In this document: positions 1-11,800 of the stretch, piece by piece | How the letters are laid out: each line of letters starts with the position of its first letter | How positions within the stretch are numbered: position 1 is the stretch's first letter | NCBI RefSeq assembly: GCF_026151205.1 | Contig: NC_087073.1 | Location: 7,709,001 to 7,773,000 of the forward strand | Source of the DNA: Bolinopsis microptera | Taxonomy: Eukaryota; Ctenophora; Tentaculata; Lobata; Bolinopsidae | Reading direction: 5' to 3' | DNA: 64,000 bases | Translations under genes and position numbers: made by a program | The notes under the pieces: model-generated | Database searches by the model: none | What the model saw: only the letters and a program-made list of their open reading frames with translations | What the model was told of the DNA's origin: nothing

Positions 1-547
1 GTCCGCTGTAATTGTATAGGAACGCCAGGACCAATCTTCACTCGATTCTTTCAAGTAGAATGGTACCACTAAATTCCTGCTTCTTATATATTTATCGTTG
101 TCACCGTCTTCATCCCATACTTCAAGTGATATTGTTATTCCGCTACCAGTGCGGAGGCTTACTGTCGTAACTTCATCAAGCTGCTCCACGTTTGAGAAGA
201 ATACCTTCTCTTTATCTTTAGTAGAGCCTGTTTCTGCTACATTGAGGAATACCTCTCCATCTCGTTCCTTGATTACGACGTTCTTGAAGTAAAAATCACA
301 TACGTCCCCGTTACCACAGTTATACGTATCATTGAACGAAAACAACTGTACTTCCCCCTGTCCACTGCAGTATATGTGCTCCTGTGTGGGTAATGAGTGG
401 GTAATGGTAGGTAAAATATTATTATTTTTGAATTTGATTGAAACAAAGAAGTAAGAAGATCTCACGGTCAACGTAAAGATGGCTTACCGTAAAGAGAAGC
501 AGCTGAAAAACCAGAAAAACAAGCTTCATTCCAACCGTGGCCTTCAT
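1..547 (-). CDS. Secreted protein resembling the MNNL (C2-like) domain of DSL Notch ligands, partial
   Basis: Two coding exons are visible on the minus strand. Exon 1 (547..488) encodes 20 residues forming a signal peptide (MKATVGMKLVFLVF...), followed by a GTAAGC donor. Exon 2 starts at 381 after a CAG acceptor, in phase 0, and stays open to position 1, where the window cuts it. The 147 visible residues include EVQLFSFN near the start, then a CGNGDVCDFYFK stretch, an EVWDEDGD motif, and a late region with two tryptophans (EDWSWRSY). Alternating strands, a cysteine pair before DFYFK and a late W resemble the N-terminal MNNL/C2 domain of Delta/Jagged proteins, which precedes the DSL domain. 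The DSL and EGF repeats would lie outside the window, so the family call is an inference. It could be another C2-like secreted domain. The start could also be the second Met, seven codons in. Confidence 0.5.
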
Positions 548-1328
548 TAGATCGGAGGTTTTATACGTAGTGATCAAACCAATAAACGAAACGTAAGAAA
601 GACGGAATGGGATATCCGATATCTGCATCCTACGTTGCAGTGTAAAAGTTATGGGACATGGGTATCGCTGGAGTTGTACGTTGAGTAGCTGAAAACTGGT
701 GTACTAGAAACAACATTGAGCTTGTTGAACTGTTTTATAATATACTATACAACCCTGTGCCATCGTGTATGTTACAATAAAATGGTCTAACACAGTTTCA
801 AGAACGATTTAAATAATGAGATTGTAAATATTGCATATATATTAAACTCCTGCCACAAAATAGTGGGAAACATCCTAACTTCCCACAGGAAAGCTTTCTC
901 TATTCCAACCAGGAAGCTTCTTCCATTCCAATCGGGAAGTTTCGTGCCTTTGCACAGGAAAGCTTTCTCTTTTCCCACTGGGAAGCAAGCCTCTATCGAG
1001 GATCTTTAACCAACAAATTATTATCGAAATTTTCCCTGAAAACTCCGATTTCTCAAAACTTTCCGGGCGGTAAATCAAAATCATCAGTTCCCGGTACGCT
1101 AGCGTACCGAGCGTTCCTACTTTTGAAAGGTAATTTCTCTTCTCCCCTTTTGCCATTCTTACTTGTTAATGAATATCCAAAACATTTTAAATAGCGATAC
1201 GTGTTCACTATTTCTGATTCAATATTTTATCACAAAGAACACAAAAAATGTTCTTCTGTATTTACAGTAGAATAGTATTAAAAAATTGAAATTAAGCAGC
1301 CATTAAGCAACGGTTTATTTAATAGGAA
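548..1328. other. Intergenic region between divergent genes
   Basis: This 0.8-kb stretch separates the minus-strand secreted-protein gene from the plus-strand GPCR, so it should hold both promoters. I see no clear TATA/initiator pair that I would defend. Around 884-970 there are two copies, ~70 bp apart, of a stretch containing GGAAAGCTTTCTCT, which looks like a degenerate local duplication. No coding exon was recognised. Confidence 0.5.
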
Positions 1329-2339
1329 ATGTCACTTCTGAACGGAACATCTGCAATTGACTGGCACAATGTTTCATCCAGTGACGTTGAGCGGTTCTTC
1401 ATCGGCTTATGGTGTGTCGTCTCCATAACACTCCCCGTGTTAGGCAACTCAATGGTTCTAGTGTCCTCAATAAAATACAACGCTATAAAACTTGATAACA
1501 TCTCAATAGTATTGATTCAAAACATCGCATTTGCTGACATAGGATTCTCACTGTACGTCATAACAGTACTGATATCAGTTATTGAGAACAAATGGGTTCT
1601 TGGTGATATCCTCTGCACTGTCACCAACTACATGCACCTCTTTTTCGGGGTTTCAGAGATTTACCTGATTTGTGCATTCAACGTCAGCAAGCTTCACTGT
1701 CTTCTGTTCCCGCTCCAGGCCAGACATAGGTCCACACGAACTGGTCGTATCATAGCACTGGCTATGTGGTGTGTAATGCCCATATTCCACATTATTCCCA
1801 CCCAGCTGATAGACAGGACTGAGAGCTTCAGGCTGACCTACTTCAGATGTGAGGGGCATTTCACAGGTACAGGAAAGTTAGCGAAGATATTCCCGTTCCT
1901 GGCTGTGGTGTTCTTCATCCTGCTGCCTATGTTAGTGGTTCTGATAGCTATCATCTGGTTGCTCCAGTATGTGAGGAGGGTTCAGGGTCTTCAGAAGCAG
2001 AGTGTCATCACTCTTCTCCTCATCTCACTCTGCTACTTCACTTCTTACCTTCCCTACGGAGTCTTCTTCGTCATCAGAACCTTCTTCCCCCGGGTTGCTT
2101 CGCTGTACAGTGTCAGGTTCCACTACTACCGCTTTGCGCTCTACATGTGCTACCTCAACTTCTCTGCTAACCCCATTATTTACCTTGTCTCGGTTAAGAG
2201 CTACAAAGAGTTCCTGTTAAAGCTATGGGGATCTGCAAAGGGAAGAGTGGTTATTACAGTCCGCATGTTAACTTCTTCAACAGCTCAGAATGAACCAACC
2301 TCCAATCGTATGCCTAGTTTTCCTGCAGTTCTGAGTTGA
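1329..2339 (+). CDS. Class A (rhodopsin-like) orphan GPCR, intronless
   Basis: A single 336-residue reading frame encodes a seven-transmembrane receptor at the cell surface. The short N-terminus has two N-glycosylation sequons (NGT at residue 5, NVS at 14). TM1 carries GNS and TM2 carries FADIG, with the conserved Asp. The TM3 cysteine (ILCTV) and an extracellular-loop-2 cysteine (FRCEG) can form the usual disulphide. TM6 has a proline (SYLPY) and TM7 has the NPxxY motif as NPIIY, followed by a short basic tail. The DRY motif after TM3 is replaced by SKL (NVSKLHCLL), which is atypical. The ligand cannot be inferred. Complete length and absence of introns fit the many intronless receptors of early-branching animals. 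The gene lies just 5' of a NUP205 internal exon on the same strand, so it may sit within a NUP205 intron. Confidence 0.85.
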   Translation: MSLLNGTSAIDWHNVSSSDVERFFIGLWCVVSITLPVLGNSMVLVSSIKYNAIKLDNISIVLIQNIAFADIGFSLYVITVLISVIENKWVLGDILCTVTNYMHLFFGVSEIYLICAFNVSKLHCLLFPLQARHRSTRTGRIIALAMWCVMPIFHIIPTQLIDRTESFRLTYFRCEGHFTGTGKLAKIFPFLAVVFFILLPMLVVLIAIIWLLQYVRRVQGLQKQSVITLLLISLCYFTSYLPYGVFFVIRTFFPRVASLYSVRFHYYRFALYMCYLNFSANPIIYLVSVKSYKEFLLKLWGSAKGRVVITVRMLTSSTAQNEPTSNRMPSFPAVLS

Positions 2340-2349
2340 GATCACAGTA

Positions 2350-2445
2350 CTGAGATTGATGAACTAATATTGATGTACTCAGATTGATGGACTCAGATTG
2401 ATGGACTCAGATTAATGTACTCAGATCGATGGACTCAGTTACTGA
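2350..2445. repeat. Short tandem repeat, unit ACTCAGATTGATGG-like
   Basis: Six or so imperfect copies of a ~14-15 bp unit (variants of TGGACTCAGATTGA) lie directly after the GPCR stop codon, in its presumed 3' UTR. The remainder of the gap up to 2806 is AT-rich and shows no exon that I can support. Confidence 0.7.
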
Positions 2446-2806
2446 AATGTGTGACATTAGAAGCAGCATCGTGACAATTATACGTCTACTAAAAATCCGA
2501 ATTCGATACTTATATTGCAATTAATCATTGTCTTATGTTATGTTACTTATCATCGTCTTATGTTATGTTACTTGATGTTAAATGTTCGAACCTTTAACAT
2601 GTTGCCCTTCTTTTGGTCAGTTAATAGGTTAAATATTATTATTCAAATCCCAAATATATTGTTATAAAAACATTAAAAAAGTACATTTATATCCGAACAA
2701 AATCATAGAAATTTCTTACCATAGGGGAGAGGGCGCAATATGCATATCCAAATTTCCTGAACCAAATATTGTCGAACCAAATACTAAACTGCCGTTTATG
2801 TTTCAG

Positions 2807-5800
2807 TCAGAATTAGAAGAAATAGAATCAAGAAGCGAGACCTACCCGGAAACCAGAGGATTCCTAAACCTACTGAAAGGACTGCTGTCCACTACTATCC
2901 CTGGATCACTGGGTGTAGGGTACAGACAACCTGGCCTCATTCCTTATCTCAACTTTGTCAAGGAGTCTGTTTTCTTGAAGTTCGATATCAGAGCGTACAG
3001 CGATAATAATGAAATGGTAAGATTATTAGAATTTATACATTTAGAAAACATTTTATGTATCGGGGGACTAGCTCAAATGGTAGAGCGCTCGCTTAGCATG
3101 TGAGAGGTACCGGGATCAATGCCCGGGTTCTCCAGATCTTCTTTTGTCGCCTAGGATAAATTTGTTTCGATGAAACTTGCTTCTCGAAACATCACATCCA
3201 TTAGCAATAAAATATTAGTAATATCATCAACTAATTGACCCAATCACGTGAAACGAATCATTAATAAGAAATTACGAAAACAATGTTCCTGCTCCTTCTT
3301 CAACTCAAATTCTATGGTAGATTTCAGCTAGTTGTTAGATTATGATATTTTGCAGGCACACCAATTACGACTATACTTTTTATAGACATTAGGGTCGTTG
3401 GCTTAAACACATTTTATTACTATCTTGTGCAAAATCCTGCTTCTTATTTTAAAAAGAATTACTGGAGAACCCGGGCATTGATCCCGGTACCTCTCACATG
3501 CTAAGCGAGCGCTCTACCATTTGAGCTAGTCCCCCGTAACAGATTTGTCATTTTGTGTTTAACAATATTTTCACTCTCCCGTAGACTTTCTTTGTTAGCT
3601 TACTCACTTAGCTAATAAAGAGACAATGCTAAGAAACAGATTACGCTAATAAACAGACAAATAAAATAGTTTTAATACAAATGACTACAATTGACTGATA
3701 CGGGGTACAACCTTTTAATAGTCTTGTGTTCGCTTAATACGTGAGACGTAGCCTCAAAACAGTGCTAACTGCTAGGCTTCTTCAGTTTATGTCAATCAGT
3801 TGTATAGGCCTTGAGGTCTTATTAACATTGTAATTAAGACTGTATAGATTAGGATTTACGGAGAATATGATTTCATGTACATAACGATTATATTATCCGA
3901 TAAACAAATTTGATATAGCTCTCCTCGGTAAATTCTCGTTTTTCAACATAATTAAGATTCTCGTTAAAATAGTTAAAACATAGTTAAAATTCTCGCATGT
4001 AAATATTCTAAATATGCTATTTTGTAAGATGGCTTTAAATAAACATAATGTTTAGTACAGTGTACATTTTTATCTGGGCAATCCAATACGCCCATCTTTG
4101 GCATATGGTAACATAGCATCAGGAAACGTTTATTAACGCAAGCCTGTAATCTGTACGAAAACTTACCCTGGTTCATATCACTTAATATAATATAACTTCA
4201 TAGCCCATCTTCAAAATGTGGCACTCTCAGTAGTTTTCACGAGTGAGCGGTCGCCGCCGCCATACGACTTTAAATAGATGGGCAAGCATTTCGTAAACGC
4301 GCACTGTTGCGCGTCTTTGTACTTGAATTGCCGCCACAGCAGATTGTTGTACATACTACCAAATCTCACTCTAGCCTCTACAGCAAACCTAAAACTGATC
4401 TCAAGCAGAAAGCTAAATAAAAATTCCACCATATTATCCCGAACCCTTGCGGCCACCCTCATCCCAATTCCCAACCCTTACGAGTTACGTTGTCCATTAG
4501 GGTCTGGGATTATTCCCAAGTGGTAGAATGCAAATAATTGAACAATCACTATTACTATTATTATCACACACTTACGTTTACATTTTGTTGATTTGCAGGT
4601 GTATAATAAACTTCCATTACTAAATTCATATTGAGTACAATAAATCAAACTCACTCTTCTGATAACTGAACTCAATTTCGTTATTTACTACTATTTATGA
4701 CAATTTTACATGCGTCAATATGAACATTTTTTCAGGTTCTAAAGATCTTTAATCCGAAGAAAATATTTTGCCAAAAATCAGCTAATCATGCATCAGAAGT
4801 TACTCAGATTCTGCTTTAAGCAACGACACAGGCCTCTGATTCGCAATCAACTGCATCGTAAAATCCCATACGTTTACACGTACAAATCTTGTTACACCCC
4901 TTACCGTTATCACCTTTATCATCAAAAACCTGAACTTCAGACCTCGGCTTGGCCCAGCCTGTTGCTTTATCCCAGTTCTTGTAAAGACAGCCTGAGCACA
5001 TCATACGGGTACATGGCCAGGGCCCTAAGTTATCTTCAGATTTTGTGCATTGGCATCTGTTGCATCCGTCACTGAAGGATCGTCCAATGCGAACAGAAGT
5101 TGTCTTTCCAGTTCCTTTGGAGTATATACAGCAATTTTTCCTCCTACGAGTGCAGGTCCAACTTCCTGAAAATTAGAAGCCAGTTAAAAGCCTTCTACCT
5201 TTATGGCCAAACAAACAGTTTAAGCGGTAAAATAAATTAAAACGATTAAATCTGTTTCCAGTAAAGACTGCTAAATCTGTACCCTTTGCTGTGCACTTGC
5301 AAGTATTACATCCTTCCTGGCGCTTGTCCCCAACACTGCATTCTGGTTCTGGTAGTGGTTGTTCTGGGAGTTGTTCTGCCGGAATTTCTTCTGCCGGGAG
5401 TTGTTCTGCCGGGAGTTGTTCTGCCGGGAGTTGTTCTGCCGGGAGTTGTTCTGCCGGAAGTTGTTCTGCCGGGAGTTGTTCTGCCGGGAGTTGTACTGAC
5501 GGAAGTTGTTCAGCCGGGAGTTGTTCTGCCGGGAGTTGTTCTGACGGGAGTTGTTCTGCCGGGAGTTGTTCTGCCGGAAGTTGTTCTGACGGAAGTTGTT
5601 CGGCCGGGAGTTGTTCAGCCGTGAGTTGTTCTGCCGGGAGTTGTTCTGCCGGGAGTTGTTCTGCCGGGAGTTGTTCTGCCGGGAGTTGTTCTGCCGGAAG
5701 TTGTTCTGCCGGGAGTTTTTCTGCCGGAAGTTGTTCTGCCGGGAGTTGTTCTGATGGAAGTTGTTCTGCCGGGAGTTGTTCTGCCGGGAGTTCTGCCGTC

Positions 5801-8800
5801 ACCATGGTGATATGGCACAGTAGGGTTACTAGAGTTACAAATCCTATCACAAGCGGAACTCGTGCCATCACCTGTTAATTTGTTACTGATAATTTGAATT
5901 ATTCGTTATTTCGTTATAAGACATCATATAAGTGCGGTAGGTGCCGAATCACACTATTGACCTATCACCGCACTTTTTTTGCACCATCGGCCATTATCCG
6001 TTCTATCAGATTTGTTTACTTGGTATCGCTATGTGTAATGAGATAAGATCGATATGCCCGTACCTATGGTTAGGATCAAACGTTTTTCATGACGTAACAT
6101 CAAAAAAAATCGGTAGAAAAAAGTAGAAATTAGACGTACTTATAAAAATCAGGAAAAGGATATACAGAAGGTTCATTGTTATTATTATTAGATAGCAAGT
6201 TGATGATGCATTGACGGACTTACAAAGTAAGTAAATGAATAACTTGTCAAGCTCGATCGCAATCCCTCAATAGATTGAAATTGAGTCACTTTAGTCACTT
6301 TAGGTCACAGACAGAAAAGAAACTTATATTTCTTTAATTATTTGTATACACATAACCACACAATGTATTGGAATATTATATTGTAAAGTTATAATAATTA
6401 ATGCTCTGCCTCGATCATCCTGGTCATCTGATTGTAAAACTTTCTATGGGTTCTATAATTCTATAGATTTATACATCTTGAATTGTCAGGAATCTTACTC
6501 TCAGTGAGAGACAATACCCTTATTTGCTACGCTGTCGAATAATACAACCTAGGGGGGGGGGGGGATAACATTTTTTGTTTTTTTGTTAAGGTAAAAGTAG
6601 TTTGTTTTTTTTAACAAAAAGGGAAAAAAGGGGGAAAAAAGGAAAAAACCAATAAAATGATAAAAATATAGCTCAAAATCGAAATAGCTCAAAATGAATT
6701 TTTTTTTTGTTAAGGAGGTAAAAGTAAATTTTTGAAAAAAACAAAAAAATACGTTAACCCCCCCCCCCCCCACCTAGGAGTATTGTCAAGCTAAACTGCG
6801 GTGTTTTTTCCTCAACATTTGCCGCACAAAAAAAGTTTAAGTGTTTAGGCAGTTGCAGAATCGCACTATTTACAAAATATTACCGCACTTACATGTTGCC
6901 TCTCGACTAAAAGATTTCTGGTAAAATTTCGGTAAAAGATTTCCGGTAAAAGCAAAAATTCAAAGATATTTGGCGATGAATTTCGAGGGGTTGAGCAAAT
7001 ACCAATTGGATAGAAACCAAGTCAAAACGAGTAGAAAGTTTTCAAAACTAAGGGTGATTGATTCAAACAATAAATCATTACTGCACGTATGCAATGATAC
7101 ACTCAACGTCTTGGTATGGGTGTATATTGTATAACAGTTTATACCTTAATATTAACTATTACTTTAGAAGGTCTGTAGGAAAGTAGCGAGACTGTCTATT
7201 TTATCAAGTCTATAGTATATGCTATCCACTATCCAATATCTTGCTATAATGGAATATGATCAAACTTTAAAATAAATCTGAACTAGTCCCAATAGATATC
7301 TCAACAATAAGTCTATTCACACAATTTGACGTCCTCTTGACTATACTATCAGCTTCTCTATAGCCGTTTCTCCCATGCGACGTAAGGACTTTCTGTTTGA
7401 CTATGGAAAGGTGGATAATATTGCAAAGCTAACGAGGAAGGGCTCACGTGAGCAACAATTGTAAATGGTTGCGATATAAAAGTTGAAAGTATTAGTGTAA
7501 AAGTTAATAACATTCAACTAATCGTGTAAGCTGTGGTTTAAACTCTTAAAGAAGTAAAGAATTTCGACCACGTCAAGATCTGGCTTCTTAGTTTCTAAGC
7601 AGATCGTTTGTATATCGTAGGGTAAAATGTATAACTGCATCTATTATTTACTAGATACTATTAAACATAGTCTCTGAAGGTAACATTTTTATGTTTCTTG
7701 ATGAGGTTGTTGATCGTTGTGAGTCTGCCTACACTTGCAAGTGTAAGCAGTGTAGACAAGTACTTGTTCATTGTATGGCTTGCGAGGTTGATAAACTCAC
7801 ATACAGAAACATAGCAGATCAGCAGATAATCTGCGAGGAAATGTTGGATTTCGGAGGAAATTTTTGGTGCCAAAGAGGGGATTTAAAAAGTCTACGATCT
7901 GAATTTTGAAAAATTGTGACACGAATTTTTCTGGGGTGAAGAGGAATTTTCTAAAAAACAATCAAAAATTGTTGGAAAATAAAAAAGGAAAAAATGAACA
8001 TTTCTTTGAATCGTTCTTGAAACTGTGTTTGAAAATGATCTCTATTGCCAAATTGCTTTAGGTCTTCTGCGTGGGCAAAATCGTCAATAAAATTTGCCTG
8101 CGGCAATCATATCTTCAATTCCTGTGCTGTCTGTGCGAACATTTAAGTTGTCCGCACTCACACATTTTCTCAGGACATGGTTCCCTCTATTCTGCAAGGC
8201 ACATATAATAACTTGTGATAACTACGACAGATGGTGCCAGCTGGCCATGTTTAACTTGCGGGTTGTCGGATTAAGCCACTTTAAAATAGTCATTTCTAAA
8301 ATTTTGTAACACACAATTTTCAATGTCTTCAAATATTGTAGATTTTAATGTGGCCAAGCAAAAACGCAAAAAATGTTCATAGCTCCAAATGCTTAAGGGG
8401 GAGGGGGGGGGGGGGGGCAATGGGTATTTTTTTGTGAAACTTGATTTCGAGATAGCAGTTGACCAACAAACTAAGACCAGTGACCGAACTTTTGAGGGGG
8501 TCCCGGACCCCAACCGTCAAACGGTGCCCGCGGGGCAGCCACGCCCATATTTGGTCCAAATTAGGCCGAATTTAGCCAAATAGCCTGAACATGCCCCATA
8601 CCCATATTTTATGTGCTCTTCTTGTAGCTAGTGGTCACCTGAACTCGTATATGAAAGACCTCAAAAAAAATCCGTATTTAAAATAAGGTGGAAATGCGAT
8701 TTCGAGTCGATTCCGAAAATTTCATGCAAAAATTTTGAAAACTGATTGAGTTGTTACAATTTTAATGAGATCAATTCCGCGAATATCGCGAACCAAGATA

Positions 8801-11800
8801 CGGGCAATTTAGTTCATTTTTTATGGTTTTTTCGCCTTAGTATCCACATTTAAACAGATATAAAGCTATAACTTACAGAGAATACGTAGTTTAGGCTTAC
8901 CTTTCATATAAAGTAAGTTTCATTCAAAAATATTGATATTTGCCTAATTTATGGGACGAAATCTACCAAATTTGGTGCGTATGACCAAATATGGGCATAT
9001 GGTTTTTTGCTCATAACTCAGTCATTTTTTGTCCAATCTTAATGAAATTTCATATACGAGTTCAGGTGACCACTAGCTACAAGAAGAGCACATAAAATAT
9101 GGGTATGGGGCATGTTCAGGGTATTTGGCTAAATTCGGCCTAATTTGGACCAAATATGGGCGTGGCTGCCCCGCGGGCACCGTTTGGCGGTTGGGGTCCG
9201 GGACCCCCTCAAAAGTTCGGTCACTGGTCTTAGTTTTTTGATCAACTGCTATCTCGAAATCAAGTTTCACAAAAAAAAGAACTGTCTTGCTTTACTCGCC
9301 GTACTAGCCGACATTGCAAAAGTCGAATATCTGAAATAAGGAACATGTCATTTAATCAAATCTTGATACTACTGGAATCTGGATTATTTATAGTACCGTT
9401 CCCTAACCTTCATTGTTCATGCATTGTACACACATGTACATTGTACAATATGGACTGGACATACTATAAAGTGTCATTGGACACTTTCGTTCAACTTGGA
9501 GTTACAAGAATATGCCCAAACTAACCCAATAGTGAGCAAGGTTTTTTGTGATTATCTGGCTGCTAATACCAAATTCTATTTCAGTGGGAGGTGGCAGCGG
9601 AATGTATGGGCATATTCCACGTGTTTCTGGACCAGTTCCAAGTAAATGAGCAAGATTTGGAGGAGACTGTCAACTCTCCTGCTTATCATCTTCTCACTCA
9701 GCTTCTCAACGACACTCCACTTCTTATCAAGGTTTCTTTAAAATATCATTATGATTATTGTTTAAAATTTTCTGCCGACAATAAAGATCCTTTTTTATCG
9801 AACTTACTTGTATTTTCTTGATGAACTGAAAGCGACACCATCCTAACAAAGATTCTGAAATCTAAATCTACTTCTCGCAGATAATGACAGTAGTAGAATC
9901 AGCATCCAAAGTCCTCTCAAAAGGAGAGCGACTGAAAGGAGGTCATCTGTCTGCAGCTAAGAGCGCTGTGAAGCTCCTAGCTCTAACCCTGGAAATGCAG
10001 GAGGAAATGTTGAGTTTGTTGAGGGAGTCCAGTGCTACCACCATCGTCACCCCACTTCAGCAGCTACTTCTCACCATTAATCCTTCCACTAGAAACTCTG
10101 ACTTTATTCTTCATATTGCCAAGTTAGTTTTGAAAACTTGGAGTTTATGATGACATTCGTATGTTGGTAACCAATAATTAGTTCGAATTTTCATATGAAA
10201 GATAATCACATACTTCGATCCATGAAATAACCTCAAATACCATGTAGATTAATTCAAGGGTCTCGAATTATTTACAAAAACATCCATATTATATCAGGTT
10301 TATGATACCGTTAAACACAGACCAAGATATAGTACACGGTTGTTTGAAGTTGCTGGTAGCAGTTTGCAGCAAACCTGGCACCCTGAGCCCGGTCTCTATA
10401 ATACTTACTCAGAAGAGTGCTGTTGCTGAGGAACTGATGCAAAGTCTGGTGGAACGGCTCGAGACTGACGAACCCGAAACGGCCTGTAAGTTGTACCGTG
10501 ACATCGATGGAGTTTATCCTGTTGAATTATAAGTTGATTCGATTTTCGATTTAACCAATTTATCTCCACAATTTTCTAACAATCTAATTTTACTGGGTGC
10601 TCTTTTCAGCGGGATCGTCAGGAGAACACAACGCAATCCGGCAGAAGATCCTGAACCTGTTGATAAGTCTCTTAGACTTTGCCCCTCCTAACATAGGATA
10701 CTATCTACTGGGATTCGATATTACCAGACCCCTTAACAAAACAGTACTCCAGGAACCAGGTTACTGACTTACTGACTTACTGACTTACTGACTTACTGAC
10801 TTACTTACTGACTTACTGACTTACTGACTTACTGACTTACTGACTTACTGACTTACTGACTTACTGACTACTGACTTACTGACTTACTGACTTACTGACT
10901 TACTGACTTACTGACTTACTTACTTACTTACTTACTTACTGACTTACTGACTTACTTACTTACCGACTTACTGACTTACTGACTTACTGACTTACTTATG
11001 TCTATAAAATTATAGATAGTTTTCTTTACTACCAGTTCCTCTGAAAGGTTGTAATAACATTCCATCTTTTATATCTCTTACAACAGACTCTATAAGATAA
11101 CACAGGATACTTGTCCAGGTATTCAGGGATGCAAGAGAACGTGTCTTCACAGTGTGATAGATCTGCTCTTTAAAGAGCTCCCACCCAACTCTTTGTACGA
11201 CACACCTGTTCTTTCTCACCTCTGTTATCAGCTGCTCCTCAAACTCTCCACCAACAGACACACTGGTAGGTAACTGGTCACGTGTCAGCTTTTATAAGCT
11301 TCTTCTGGAACTCTCTGAGTATATTGTAATAAATTACATAACTTTGCACCGTGAAAGATGCTATATGGGGTCGAGAGAATACATGATGCCATCCTAAAGT
11401 ACGTCCAAAATGAGGCCAATTTTAATCACAAACTTGGTATCTGAAGTAATACCAAACATTGCAATGTCCATATTCCAGGTGCTGCAGTGTTAAGATATCT
11501 CCGCTCAACGTACGACTTCTTCGGCAAGTTTCTAGAGATCCACCCCTGGAGTACAGACTCATCCCGACTGGAGCACCAGACTGAGTTCCTCCAACTTCTG
11601 GCTCTGGAGCTACTTGTTACCTCCAGAGCTAACCTCACTAGTTATCTTCAGAGGTTACTGCTTGGTCTTGCTGGTCCTAACAGGTTCGTGTTTTAAATTG
11701 AATGTTTACACCTCATTCTGGTTAATTATGTTTTATATCAATAGTCAAATAACCCACCCTTAACTAACCCACCCTTTACTAACCCACGCTTTTTGTATGT

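Noticed and set aside
5291-5878. 195-residue plus-strand reading frame rich in SCSAG repeats
   Set aside because: It is the antisense of the pacifastin-like gene. The 15-bp unit keeps several frames open; this frame lacks a signal peptide and conserved domains.
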